This document shows, piece by piece, positions 25,624-36,869 of a stretch of 64,000 nt of DNA. Position 1 is the stretch's first letter. Each line of letters opens with the position of its first letter. The translations under genes were made by a program, and so were the position numbers. The notes under the pieces were generated by a model, which had not been told where the DNA came from, searched no databases, and saw nothing but the letters and a program-made list of their open reading frames with translations. This DNA comes from an uncultured bacterium (GTDB taxonomy: Bacteria; Bacillota; Clostridia; Oscillospirales; CAG-272), in assembly GCA_945920215.1 (NCBI GenBank), contig CAMEJM010000005.1, forward strand, positions 1 through 64,000. The letters run 5' to 3'.

Positions 25624-27768
25624 ATGGGACTGACAAAATCCTCCGTCGGGCGCGGCGCGCTGGACGACGGCATCTGCCTCTCTCCTTGCGACCCGGAGGA
25701 CAGAGTCATTGCACTGGCAGGCAACCCGAACGTCGGGAAATCCACCGTTTTCAACGCCTTGACGGGGATGCACCAACATACCGGCAACTGGCCGGGAAAA
25801 ACCGTTGCCGGCGCGCAGGGGCGCTGCGTTCATCGCGGGCAGGGCTACACGCTGGTGGATATTCCCGGCACCTATTCCCTGATGGCGAACTCGGCGGAGG
25901 AGGAAATCGCGCGCAATTTCATCTGTTTCGGAGAGCCGGACGTCACGGTTGTGGTATGCGACGCCACTTGTCTCGAACGCAATCTCAATCTCGTTCTGCA
26001 AACCATGGAAATCTCACCGCGCACGGTGGTGTGCGTCAATTTGCTCGACGAAGCGAAAAGAAAGCATATCTCCGTAGACCTCGCCGCCCTTGCACGCCTG
26101 CTCGGCGTGCGGGTGGTAGGGTGTACCGCGCGCAAAAAGAAAAGCCTGATCCCGCTTCTGGACGCCGTCGCCGAGGTCTGCGACGCCCCGCCCGCAGACA
26201 ATGCGCCTCCCGTTACATATCCCGCGGAAATCGAAGCGGCTATTGACCGTGTGGTGCCGGTATTACAGGCGCAACTCGGCGATAAACTCAACGCCCGCTG
26301 GCTTGCCCTGAAGCTGCTGGAGGGAGAGTGTTGCCTGCACGCCGACGTCAGCGGATACCTCGGCTGCGACCCCCTCTGCGACAAAGCCCTGTGCGAGGCG
26401 CTGACGGAAGCCAAGCAGCTTCTGACCGCCGCCGGTCTTTCCTCCGAGAACTACCGCGACGCGGTGGTCGGCACCGTCATGGCGCGCGCCGAGGAGATTG
26501 CGGGGGGCTGCGTGAGATACGAAACCGCGCAGGCGCACCTGCGCGACCGCCGCATCGACCGTATTCTGACCGGCAGGGTGACGGCGTATCCCGTCATGCT
26601 GTTGCTGCTGGCGTTCATTTTCTGGCTGACCATCGTGGGGGCGAATTACCCGTCCGCACTGCTCTCGAAAGGATTGTTCGCCCTGCAGGATCAGCTTACG
26701 CTTCTGTTTATCCGCATAGGGGCGCCCGACTTCCTGCGCGGACTGCTTGTGGACGGTATGTACCGCGTGCTGGCATGGGTGGTTTCCGTCATGCTCCCGC
26801 CCATGGCGATCTTCTTCCCCCTCTTTACTCTTTTGGAGGACGCCGGATATCTGCCCCGGATCGCCTATAACCTTGACCGTCCTTTCCAGTGCTGTCACGC
26901 CTGTGGCAAGCAGGCGCTGACCATGTGCATGGGGTTCGGCTGTAACGCCGCCGGGGTGGTCGGCTGCCGTATCATCGACAGCCCCCGGGAGCGCCTGCTC
27001 GCCATTCTGACCAACTCCTTTGTGCCCTGCAACGGGCGCTTCCCCACCATGCTGACCATCCTGTCGGTGTTCTTTGTGGGCGCCGTGACGGGGCTTGCCG
27101 CTTCGGTGTGGTCGGCGCTGCTGCTCACATTGGTGATCGTCCTCGGTGTGGCACTCACGTTCCTCAGCACCCGCCTGCTTTCGGCGACCCTGCTGCGCGG
27201 CGTACCCTCCTCCTTTACGCTGGAGCTGCCGCCCTACCGCCGCCCGCAGATCGGGCAGGTTCTGCTGCGCTCGGTTCTCGACCGTACCCTCTTCGTCCTC
27301 GGGCGCGCCGCCGCTGTCGCGGCACCCGCGGGGTTGTTCATCTGGCTGATGGCGAACATCACCGTCGCAGGCGGCACACTGCTCTCCCATTGCGCGTCGC
27401 TGCTCGACCCTGTGGGGCGCGCCATGGGGCTGGACGGCGTGATTCTGATTGCGTTTATTCTGTCGCTGCCCGCCAATGAAATCACTCTGCCCATCGCCCT
27501 GATGGCATATCTTGCGCAGGGGACTCTCATCGACATCGAAAGCACCGCCGAGATGCGGGAGGTGCTGATCGCCAACGGCTGGACGCCCGTCACCGCCGTG
27601 TGTATGCTGCTCTTTACCCTGCTTCACTGGCCATGCTCCACCACGCTCCTGACCATCAAAAAGGAGGCGGGCGGCTGGCGCTGGGCGCTCCTGGCGCTGG
27701 CACTCCCCACCCTGTTCGGGGTACTGCTCTGCCTCGCGGTCAACGGCGTATGGCACCTGTTCCGATAA
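25624..27768 (+). CDS. feoB: Ferrous iron transporter B
   Basis: G1 LAGNPNVGKSTVFNALTG, HTGNWPGKTV, DIPGTYSL; transmembrane GFGCNAAGVVGCRIIDSPRERLLAILTNSFVPCNGRFP. Confidence 0.97.
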   Translation: MGLTKSSVGRGALDDGICLSPCDPEDRVIALAGNPNVGKSTVFNALTGMHQHTGNWPGKTVAGAQGRCVHRGQGYTLVDIPGTYSLMANSAEEEIARNFICFGEPDVTVVVCDATCLERNLNLVLQTMEISPRTVVCVNLLDEAKRKHISVDLAALARLLGVRVVGCTARKKKSLIPLLDAVAEVCDAPPADNAPPVTYPAEIEAAIDRVVPVLQAQLGDKLNARWLALKLLEGECCLHADVSGYLGCDPLCDKALCEALTEAKQLLTAAGLSSENYRDAVVGTVMARAEEIAGGCVRYETAQAHLRDRRIDRILTGRVTAYPVMLLLLAFIFWLTIVGANYPSALLSKGLFALQDQLTLLFIRIGAPDFLRGLLVDGMYRVLAWVVSVMLPPMAIFFPLFTLLEDAGYLPRIAYNLDRPFQCCHACGKQALTMCMGFGCNAAGVVGCRIIDSPRERLLAILTNSFVPCNGRFPTMLTILSVFFVGAVTGLAASVWSALLLTLVIVLGVALTFLSTRLLSATLLRGVPSSFTLELPPYRRPQIGQVLLRSVLDRTLFVLGRAAAVAAPAGLFIWLMANITVAGGTLLSHCASLLDPVGRAMGLDGVILIAFILSLPANEITLPIALMAYLAQGTLIDIESTAEMREVLIANGWTPVTAVCMLLFTLLHWPCSTTLLTIKKEAGGWRWALLALALPTLFGVLLCLAVNGVWHLFR

Positions 27769-27854
27769 CGGAGCGTTTCCTCTCCTCCGGAAGCGCGCCG
27801 ATTGCCTCGGCGGCAAAGCCCCTCTTCAGCTTCTTCCCCTCTTAACAGAACGAA

Positions 27855-27890
27855 GCGGCGCCCGGAAAACCGGGCGCCGCGCCTTTTATA
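27855..27890. terminator. Bidirectional-capable terminator between convergent feoB and citrate synthase genes
   Basis: gcggcgcccgg-aaaa-ccgggcgccgc + gccttttat. Confidence 0.75.
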
Positions 27891-27893
27891 CCG

Positions 27894-29276
27894 TCACTTG
27901 CGCTCCGCCATGGGCACATACTCTCTGCGGGGCTGGACGTTCATGTACGCGGGGCGGATGATCTTGCCCGCGTTGATCAGCTCCTCCAGGCGGTGCGCGC
28001 TCCATCCCACAATCCGCGCGATGGCGAACAATGGGGTATACATCTCCTCTGGCAAGCCGAGCATCTGATACACGAAGCCGCTGTAAAAGTCCACGTTGGC
28101 GCTGACGCCTTTGTACATATTTCGCTCACCGGAAATCACCTTCGGCGCCAATTTTTCAACCTGCGTATACAGCTTGTATTCATCCTCTCTGCCTTTCTCG
28201 CGGGAGAGTTTGCCGACCAGGGATTTCAGAACGGTCGCGCGCGGGTCGGAAACCGAATAGATGGCGTGTCCGATCCCGTAAATCAAGCCGGCGTGGTCAA
28301 ACGCTTCCTTATGCAATATCTTTTTAAGGTAGGCTTCAATCTCATCGGAGTCATTCCAGTCGCGCACGTTCTCCATAATGTCGCGGAACATATGCGTGAC
28401 CTTGATGTTCGCCCCTCCGTGCTTGGGTCCCTTGAGAGAACCGAGCGCGGCAGCGATTGCCGAGTAGGTGTCGGTGCCGGAGGAGGTGACCACGCGGGTG
28501 GTAAAGGTGGAATTGTTCCCGCCGCCGTGCTCCGCATGAAGCACCAGGGCGAGGTCAAGCACCTGCGCCTCCAAGCGGGTATACTTGCTGTCAAAGCGCA
28601 GCATATGCAGAATGTTCTCCGCCGTGGTGAGCTTGGGGTCAGGCTCATGAATGAAGAAGCTGCGGCTCCCGTCAATATAATAGTCAAACGCCTGATACCC
28701 GTAGACCGCCATCATGGGGAATGTGGCGATCAGCTGTAAGCACTGGCGCAGTACGTTCGGCAGGGAGGTATCATCGGGGTTGTTATCGTAGGAATACATG
28801 GTAAGTACGCTGCGCGCCATGGAGTTCATCATATTGATACTCGGCGCTTTCATAATCAGATCGCGCACAAAGGAGGTCGGCAGGGAGCGGTAGCTTGAGA
28901 GCAGTTCCCGGAAACCGTCAAGCTGGCTCTTGTTCGGCAGAATCCCGAACAGGAGCAGGTACGCGACCTCCTCAAAGCCGAAACGGCGATCCGCCATAAA
29001 GCCTCGGACAAGATCCTCCACATTGTACCCGCGATAAAACAGCTTGCCGCGGCAGGGCACTTCTTTTCCGTTGACTTCTTTTTTGGCGACGATCTCGGAG
29101 ATTTCGGTCAGACCCGTCAGCACCCCTTTTCCCTCATTGTTGCGCAAGCCGCGAAAGACATTGTATTTCTGGAACATTTCCTGTTCAATCACGGTATCGC
29201 TCTCGCACAGCTCCGCCAAAGCGCGGAGTGCAGGGGTGATCTCGGAGTAATCTCTTTTATCATGCTTCGCGTTCAT
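27894..29276 (-). CDS. gltA: Citrate synthase
   Basis: GLRNNEGKGVLTGLTEIS; LVLHAEHGGGNNSTFTTRVVTSSGTDTYSAIAAALGSLKGPKHGGAN. Confidence 0.95.
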   Translation of the reverse strand: MNAKHDKRDYSEITPALRALAELCESDTVIEQEMFQKYNVFRGLRNNEGKGVLTGLTEISEIVAKKEVNGKEVPCRGKLFYRGYNVEDLVRGFMADRRFGFEEVAYLLLFGILPNKSQLDGFRELLSSYRSLPTSFVRDLIMKAPSINMMNSMARSVLTMYSYDNNPDDTSLPNVLRQCLQLIATFPMMAVYGYQAFDYYIDGSRSFFIHEPDPKLTTAENILHMLRFDSKYTRLEAQVLDLALVLHAEHGGGNNSTFTTRVVTSSGTDTYSAIAAALGSLKGPKHGGANIKVTHMFRDIMENVRDWNDSDEIEAYLKKILHKEAFDHAGLIYGIGHAIYSVSDPRATVLKSLVGKLSREKGREDEYKLYTQVEKLAPKVISGERNMYKGVSANVDFYSGFVYQMLGLPEEMYTPLFAIARIVGWSAHRLEELINAGKIIRPAYMNVQPRREYVPMAERK

Positions 29277-29527
29277 TTTGTCCCCTCCGTTTCAAGGTTC
29301 GTTGACGGCGCCGTGCGGCACCTGTCAGAAAAGATATTGTGTACTATCATATCATATTTCACGTTGCTTGTCACGCATTTTTTGCGGCGAAAAAGATTTT
29401 TCCGCCGTCATGCGTTCCGTCAGACAAGCAATCCATGTTTTTCCATTCACGGTTTGGAAAAAATGCGTTTACAATTTGACAGCAATCGGCGTCTGCCGAT
29501 TCTGCACCCAGCTGAAAAAAATTCAGT

Positions 29528-29644
29528 GCGGCGCCTATATTTTTAGAGACTCTCTTGCCGAGAGAGTTGTAATAAGCGCCGTTAGAAGTGGTTGTTTGCC
29601 GCTTCTACCCAAGCCCTGCCGATTAGGGTGACTCCGGGCGCCGC
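29528..29644. other. Candidate structured element (multi-hairpin closed by 8-bp outer stem), orphan
   Basis: gcggcgcc (29528-29535) pairs with ggcgccgc (29637-29644); inner stems actctc..gagagt, gttagaagtgg..ccgcttctac, ccct..aggg. Confidence 0.4.
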
Positions 29645-29729
29645 GCGCGCTATAATGACGGCAAAGATAAACGCCGCACCCGGTGCGCGGCATTGTCAAA
29701 ACGAAAAACGAATGTAAAGAGGCAACCCT

Positions 29730-31367
29730 ATGAAACGTCCACCCCTTACTAAAATTTCGTCTGTTCGAGAGTTAGTCACAAATTCTTATCACGCCGCCCC
29801 GCTCAAAATCGCCTTCCGCTTTTTGCGCGGCAAAGAAGAAGTCTCGGTCACCTTTTCCGAGTTCTATCACTCCGTAGAAGCCCTCGGCGCCGCTCTGACG
29901 GACATGGGACTGATCCACTCACATATTGCCTGCGTGGGCGACAACAGTTTTCCTTGGATTCAGACCTATCTGACAGCCCTGATGGGAGACGGCGTGTTCG
30001 TACCGCTGGACCGCGATCTGCCGGCAGACACCCTGACCCGTCTGATCCGCGAAAGCGACGCGGAGGTTTTGTTCTGCGACGCCGCGCACCGTGATATGCT
30101 TGCCGACAAGCTGGCGCAGATCCCGGCGGTGAAGTGCCTGATCTGTTTCGACCTTGAAGAGGACGAGGGCGCGTTTCTCTCTTTCTCACGCCTGATCGCC
30201 CGCGGCGCCACCCTGCCGAAAACCGAATACGACAGTCTTCGGAGCAACCCGCACGCCCTGAAGCTGCTGGTCTACACCTCCGGCACCACGGGGGCGGAAA
30301 AGGGCGTCATGCTGACCGAGAGCAATCTTGTCAACTGTCTTTACTGGGGGCTTCATGTGTCTCGGGTGCTTGACTGCGGGCTCTCCGTACTCCCCTACCA
30401 TCACACCTATGCCGCGGTCTGCGACATTCTGGTCGCGCTCTACACCCAAGCCACCCTCTGCATTAACGACCGCCTCAAAAACGTCCCCGCCAACCTCAAG
30501 CGCTTCCGCCCCTCCTATATCGTTCTGGTTCCGGCGTTTTCGGAGCATTTCTACGATATGATCATGCGCGGGGTACAGAAGAAAGGAAAAGCGCGGCAGC
30601 TCAACCGCATGATCCGTATCTCCGAGTTCCTGCGGAAGTTCGGCATCGACCTGCGGCGCGTGTTCTTCAAATCCATTCTGGAGCAGTTCGGCGGCAACCT
30701 CCGCAAAATCATCTGCGGCGGCGCACCCATCCGCCCCGAAATCGGCGCCTTTTTCGACAAAATTGGCATTACGCTTATCGGCGGCTACGGTATCACCGAA
30801 TGTTCTCCTCTTATCTCCGGCAACGATGACGCCTGCAACAATTTCGCAAGTGCGGGGCACCGCATTCCCTGCCTCAAATGGCGCATTGACAGCCCCGATG
30901 AAAACGGCGTCGGAGAAATCTGCGTGTCCGGCGATACCGTGATGCTCGGATACTATAAACGCCCCGATCTGACCGCAGAGGTCATCCGCGGCGGTTGGTT
31001 CTATACGGGCGACTACGGGTATCTGACCCCCGACGATCAGGTAGTGATCACCGGGCGAAAAAAGAACATCATCGTGCTGAATAACGGCAAAAACGTCTAC
31101 CCGGAGGAACTGGAAACCCGGATCCAAAGCGTGGACTATATCAGTGAAGTGGTAGTGCGCGGGATCCGCAATTCCCACGGACAGGATTACGCACTCTCCG
31201 CCGAAATATACATGGAGGACGCGGGCGGAAGAAGCGAAGCGGACATCATGCGCGACATCCGCGCCGCCATGAAGGAGGAGCCGAGCTACAAGCAGATTTC
31301 GCGGCTTCTTATACGCGAAACTCCCTTTGAAAAAACCACGACCCGGAAAATCAAACGCAACGCGTGA
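29730..31367 (+). CDS. AMP-dependent synthetase/ligase (long-chain acyl-CoA ligase-like)
   Basis: LLVYTSGTTGAEKGVMLTESNL; GYGITECSPLIS; YTGDYGYLTPDDQVVITGRKKNIIVLNNGKNVYPEELE. Confidence 0.92.
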   Translation: MKRPPLTKISSVRELVTNSYHAAPLKIAFRFLRGKEEVSVTFSEFYHSVEALGAALTDMGLIHSHIACVGDNSFPWIQTYLTALMGDGVFVPLDRDLPADTLTRLIRESDAEVLFCDAAHRDMLADKLAQIPAVKCLICFDLEEDEGAFLSFSRLIARGATLPKTEYDSLRSNPHALKLLVYTSGTTGAEKGVMLTESNLVNCLYWGLHVSRVLDCGLSVLPYHHTYAAVCDILVALYTQATLCINDRLKNVPANLKRFRPSYIVLVPAFSEHFYDMIMRGVQKKGKARQLNRMIRISEFLRKFGIDLRRVFFKSILEQFGGNLRKIICGGAPIRPEIGAFFDKIGITLIGGYGITECSPLISGNDDACNNFASAGHRIPCLKWRIDSPDENGVGEICVSGDTVMLGYYKRPDLTAEVIRGGWFYTGDYGYLTPDDQVVITGRKKNIIVLNNGKNVYPEELETRIQSVDYISEVVVRGIRNSHGQDYALSAEIYMEDAGGRSEADIMRDIRAAMKEEPSYKQISRLLIRETPFEKTTTRKIKRNA

Positions 31368-31459
31368 AAAGCGCAGGGCCGGCAGTCCCTCGTTTTCAAA
31401 ACGTTAAAGAAAAAACAAAAAGGACGGCGCAAAGTCGGCTTCTCATAAGGATGAAAATA

Positions 31460-31495
31460 CCCCGACAGGTTTTCAAGACCTGCCGGGGTTTCTGT
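31460..31495. terminator. Rho-independent terminator
   Basis: ccccgacaggt-tttcaag-acctgccgggg + tttctgttt. Confidence 0.7.
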
Positions 31496-31519
31496 TTGAG
31501 CGATCAATTGGAATTTGAT

Positions 31520-31963
31520 TTATAGTGGTCTTTGTAAATATACCATATCTACCAACTGAAAACCGCACTCGAATATCGGGTGATCATAATTGTCCGTAAA
31601 GAAATTCGGTATGATATGTGAACGAACAAAACCACATTTCTCATAAAACGGTATCGTTGACGGACTATCGCCTGTTCCGACTTGCAAAACTGAATACTGT
31701 CCCCGATATTGCTTGGCAAGAAACTCAATCAATGTTTTCGCATAACCTTTGCTTTGGTATTCGGGCACAGTGGCAATGTTTTTTATTTCAAGCACGCCGC
31801 TTCCTTCATCTGTTATGACACACTCACACTTGATTCCGTTATCGTTTAGAACATACATCTTACCTTTTCCAAGATAACGGTCTATCATATCTTCTTGCTC
31901 ATCTGCCAATAACAGCAAATCAAGATATTCTTTTTTATTTTCAGTTATCTCAACAATCTTCAT
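31520..31963 (-). CDS. GNAT-family N-acetyltransferase
   Basis: LEIKNIATVPEYQSKGYAKTLIEFL; TIPFYEKCGFVRSHIIPNFF. Confidence 0.88.
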   Translation of the reverse strand: MKIVEITENKKEYLDLLLLADEQEDMIDRYLGKGKMYVLNDNGIKCECVITDEGSGVLEIKNIATVPEYQSKGYAKTLIEFLAKQYRGQYSVLQVGTGDSPSTIPFYEKCGFVRSHIIPNFFTDNYDHPIFECGFQLVDMVYLQRPL

Positions 31964-32052
31964 TTTTAACCCTGCAAATTCTTATTTGCGGTTTTGTTTT
32001 CGCGCGAGTTTCGCATTTGTGTTATAAATGCATCGGGCAAAGTCCATACCCC

Positions 32053-32619
32053 TTATTTTTCTGTATTCAGATATTTATAGTACCAACGCATTGGATTTTC
32101 ATAGATGTATTTTCTTCGTGTTTCATAATCCTCTCTGTTGCGAACGATATGCTCGGCAAACGAGCGTTGAAACATTTTTTCTATTCCGCATCGCTGCTTA
32201 CAAATTCGCGATGTCAACGATTTAAACGCGCAAATCACATCGCCCAAGGTAGGGGAGGGGCTTGCTCCTCCCGCATTTCCGTGCAAGAATATAACTGCGT
32301 GGATATGATCCGGCATAATGACGAAATCTACAACGGATACACTTGGAAATCGTTTTTCAAGCAACTGTAACTGTTCTTTGGCAATCTCGCCGCAAGGTTT
32401 TAATTTTACCGAATATTCGGGAGGAGCAAGCCCCTCCCCTACCGCGAAATCGTATGTTTCGTCGGTAACCGTGAGGTCTGTTTTGACTATTTCGGATAAT
32501 ATTTGCATTCTGTCACGTATGCATATCGTAACAAAATAAGCACCTGCGGAGCTATAATCAAAATTATTTAATCTTGTCGGTTTTCGTTTCGGTAATTCAG
32601 TATTGATTATCATTTTCAT
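32053..32619 (-). mobile_element. REP-associated tyrosine transposase (Y1/HUH family, TnpA-REP-like)
   Basis: RLNNFDYSSAGAYFVTICIRDR; HUH motif VIMPDHIHAVIF; FQRSFAEHIVRNREDYETRRKYIYENPMRW. Confidence 0.88.
32248..32443. repeat. Perfect 26-bp inverted repeat inside the transposase CDS
   Basis: ggtaggggaggggcttgctcctcccg (32248-32273) and cgggaggagcaagcccctcccctacc (32418-32443). Confidence 0.95.
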
Positions 32620-32850
32620 CCCCCAAACAATTAAAAAAATCGGCAAAGAAACAATACCTCTGCCCTGCCGATTTTTGTTTATAGGGGCGTTCTCTCCTAA
32701 CGCATGTATGCGAACACAGTTCGCCCCGACAATAATATCCTTACGGGAAGAAACGTAGCGCCGTCCTTTTTCCTTAAAGTGAAATGCGCGCAAGCCCACA
32801 GGCGCGCGCATATACGCGTGTGAAAGCAAAAAACCAAAATCAGCCCGTCC

Positions 32851-33342
32851 TCACGCCTGCGGCAGAAGAGCGAGCAACCGCTCATATACATACCGCACTG
32901 CGCTCTGGCGTACCGCAAGCCGCCCCATCCCCTCGAAATGACAGGTCGCGGTTACGGTTTTCCCCGCAACATAAAACCCGAAGCACACGGTGCCGACGGG
33001 CTTATCCGGGGTGCCGCCCAAGGGACCCGCAATACCGGAAATCCCCACGCCGACCTCGCAGGCGTAGGCGGCGGCGCACCCCTCCGCCATTTGCCCGGCA
33101 ACCTCCTCGCTGACCACGCCGTGCGCGGCAATGCTTGTTTCCTCTACTCCGAGGTAACGCACCTTGGCAGAGTTGGCATAGGTGACGAAGCTGCCGTCGA
33201 ACACCTCGGAGGCGCCGCTGACGTCCACAAGCACGGCGGCGGCAAGCCCGCCGGTGCAAGATTCCGCAAAGCTGACGTGCCATCCCAACCCGTGCAAACG
33301 GGCGCAGAGTTCTTCCGCCATCCGATACAAACTGCCGTCCAT
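32851..33342 (-). CDS. CinA-C / nicotinamide-nucleotide amidohydrolase (PncC-like)
   Basis: SFAESCTGGLAAAVLVDVSGASEVFDGSFVTYANSAK; GISGIAGPLGGTPDKPVGTVCFG. Confidence 0.92.
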   Translation of the reverse strand: MDGSLYRMAEELCARLHGLGWHVSFAESCTGGLAAAVLVDVSGASEVFDGSFVTYANSAKVRYLGVEETSIAAHGVVSEEVAGQMAEGCAAAYACEVGVGISGIAGPLGGTPDKPVGTVCFGFYVAGKTVTATCHFEGMGRLAVRQSAVRYVYERLLALLPQA

Positions 33343-33497
33343 ATACTTACCTCGCTTTTCTTTGCCTCATTCTATCACGCGCCCGCCCGCCTGTCAAGCG
33401 CACGCCCTCTGTCCCCCTTTTTCGCAAAGTGAGGCGCGTTCCCGCGTGCCGAGAAAACATATACAAATATCCCGCCGTGATTTTCGTCATTTCGTTC

Positions 33498-33527
33498 TTG
33501 ACAACCCCTTTTTATCTGTGGTATATT
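33498..33527 (+). promoter_or_regulatory. Candidate sigma-A promoter of gdhA
   Basis: TTGACA (33498) - 18 nt - TATATT (33522). Confidence 0.55.
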
Positions 33528-33532
33528 GATAA

Positions 33533-34948
<1,416 letters not shown>

Positions 34949-34962
34949 TTCCACGGGGCTTT

Positions 34963-35015
34963 GTAACTGTCACCTGTCCGCAAAGGCGCGGGCAGGGACA
35001 GTTACTTTGTTTTTT
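34963..35015 (+). terminator. Long-stem terminator after gdhA
   Basis: gtaactgtc-a-cctgtccgc...gcgggcagg-gacagttac + tttgtttttt. Confidence 0.75.
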
Positions 35016-35148
35016 GTCCTGCGGACAGCGGCGCCGCGGATCACCGCTCGTCTATGTTTCCTTTTACAATTTACAATCGATTCAAATCAATGCTGTCAAA
35101 AACAGCCGCGCCCGGCAGTGGTGCGGCGCGGAATGGAGATGATACCCA

Positions 35149-36762
35149 ATGAATGAAAAGCACACCAAGTATATCTTTGTCACGGGGGGCGTGGTTTCCG
35201 GGCTCGGAAAAGGCATTACCGCCGCCTCTCTCGGCCGCCTGCTCAAGGCGCGCGGGCTGAAGGTCGCCGCGCAGAAGCTCGACCCGTATATCAACGTCGA
35301 CCCCGGCACGATGAGCCCCTATCAGCACGGTGAAGTATACGTCACGGAGGACGGTGCGGAAACCGACCTTGACCTCGGACATTACGAACGGTTCATCGAC
35401 GAGGATCTGAATAAGTATTCCAACCTCACCACGGGCAAGGTGTACTGGAACGTGCTGAACAACGAGCGCCGCGGCGAATACCTCGGCTCCACCGTTCAGG
35501 TGATTCCACATATCACGGACGAAATCAAGAAGTTCGTGTACAGCGTCGGCAAAAAGACGGACGCGGACGTGGTCATCACCGAAATCGGCGGCACCATCGG
35601 CGACATCGAATCCCAGCCGTTTCTGGAAGCGGTGCGACAGATCTCTCTTGAGGTCGGGCGTGAAAACTCGCTGTTCATTCACGTCACACTGGTTCCTTTC
35701 CTGCGCGGCTCCGACGAGCATAAGTCCAAGCCCACCCAGCACTCTGTCAAGGAATTGCAGGGAATGGGCATTAACCCCAACATCATCATTCTCCGCTGTG
35801 ACGAGCCGCTTGAGGAAAGCATCTTTAAGAAGATTTCCATGTTCTGCAACGTCAAGCCGGATTGCGTCATTGAGAATATCACGCTGCCCGTGCTGTACGA
35901 AGCGCCCCTGATGCTTGAAAAGAGTCATTTTTCCTCCATCGTCTGCCGTGAACTGGGCATTTACGCCCCGGACCTCGATCTGGAGGAATGGAAAGCCATG
36001 GTGGAAAAGGTCAAGCACCCGACCCGCACCGTGACCATCGGTCTTGTCGGCAAATACGTACAGCTGCACGACGCCTACCTTTCGGTGGCAGAGTCCCTGC
36101 GCCATGCGGGTTACGCTTACGGTGCCAGCGTGAAAATCGAGTGGATTGATTCCGAAACCGTCACCGAGGAAAACGCCGCCGAGAAGCTCGGCGGGCTGGA
36201 CGGCATTCTGGTCCCCGGCGGTTTCGGCAACCGCGGAATCGAGGGCAAGATTGCCACCGCGCGCTACGCAAGAGAACACAATGTGCCTTACCTCGGCATC
36301 TGTCTCGGTATGCAGATTGCGGTCATTGAATTTGCCCGCAACGTCTGCGGATTTGCGGACGCCAATTCGGGTGAGTTCGACGCTGTATCCACCCATAAGG
36401 TGATTGATTTCCTGCCGGACCAGAACGACGAGGTCGCCAAGGGCGGCACCCTCCGCCTCGGCGCTTATCCCTGCCATATCCTGCCCGGAACCAAAATGGA
36501 GGAGTGCTACGGAAAGCATGAGATTTCCGAGCGGCACCGTCACCGTTATGAGTTCAACAACGACTTCCGGGAGACCCTGACCCAAGCGGGGCTGACCATC
36601 AGCGGCACATCGCCCGACGGCTATATCGTGGAAACGGTGGAAAACGAAAAGTGCGACTTCTTTGTCGGCGTGCAGTTCCACCCGGAATTCAAGAGCCGCC
36701 CGAACCGCCCGCACCCCCTGTTCCTCGGTCTGATTCGTTACGCGCTCAAGGGCGATCGATAA
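35149..36762 (+). CDS. pyrG: CTP synthase
   Basis: [50 protein letters not shown]. Confidence 0.98.
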   Translation: MNEKHTKYIFVTGGVVSGLGKGITAASLGRLLKARGLKVAAQKLDPYINVDPGTMSPYQHGEVYVTEDGAETDLDLGHYERFIDEDLNKYSNLTTGKVYWNVLNNERRGEYLGSTVQVIPHITDEIKKFVYSVGKKTDADVVITEIGGTIGDIESQPFLEAVRQISLEVGRENSLFIHVTLVPFLRGSDEHKSKPTQHSVKELQGMGINPNIIILRCDEPLEESIFKKISMFCNVKPDCVIENITLPVLYEAPLMLEKSHFSSIVCRELGIYAPDLDLEEWKAMVEKVKHPTRTVTIGLVGKYVQLHDAYLSVAESLRHAGYAYGASVKIEWIDSETVTEENAAEKLGGLDGILVPGGFGNRGIEGKIATARYAREHNVPYLGICLGMQIAVIEFARNVCGFADANSGEFDAVSTHKVIDFLPDQNDEVAKGGTLRLGAYPCHILPGTKMEECYGKHEISERHRHRYEFNNDFRETLTQAGLTISGTSPDGYIVETVENEKCDFFVGVQFHPEFKSRPNRPHPLFLGLIRYALKGDR

Positions 36763-36782
36763 GATTCCCCCTGTTGTTACAA

Positions 36783-36825
36783 AACGGGGAGAAGCCTGTG
36801 ACACGGCTTCTCCCCGTTCTTTTTG
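36783..36825 (+). terminator. Terminator after pyrG
   Basis: aacggggagaagcc-tgtgacac-ggcttctccccgtt + cttttt. Confidence 0.85.
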
Positions 36826-36869
36826 GCTTTTTTTACGGAACCGCAACCGTTCGGCTGCGCGGTTTTGTG

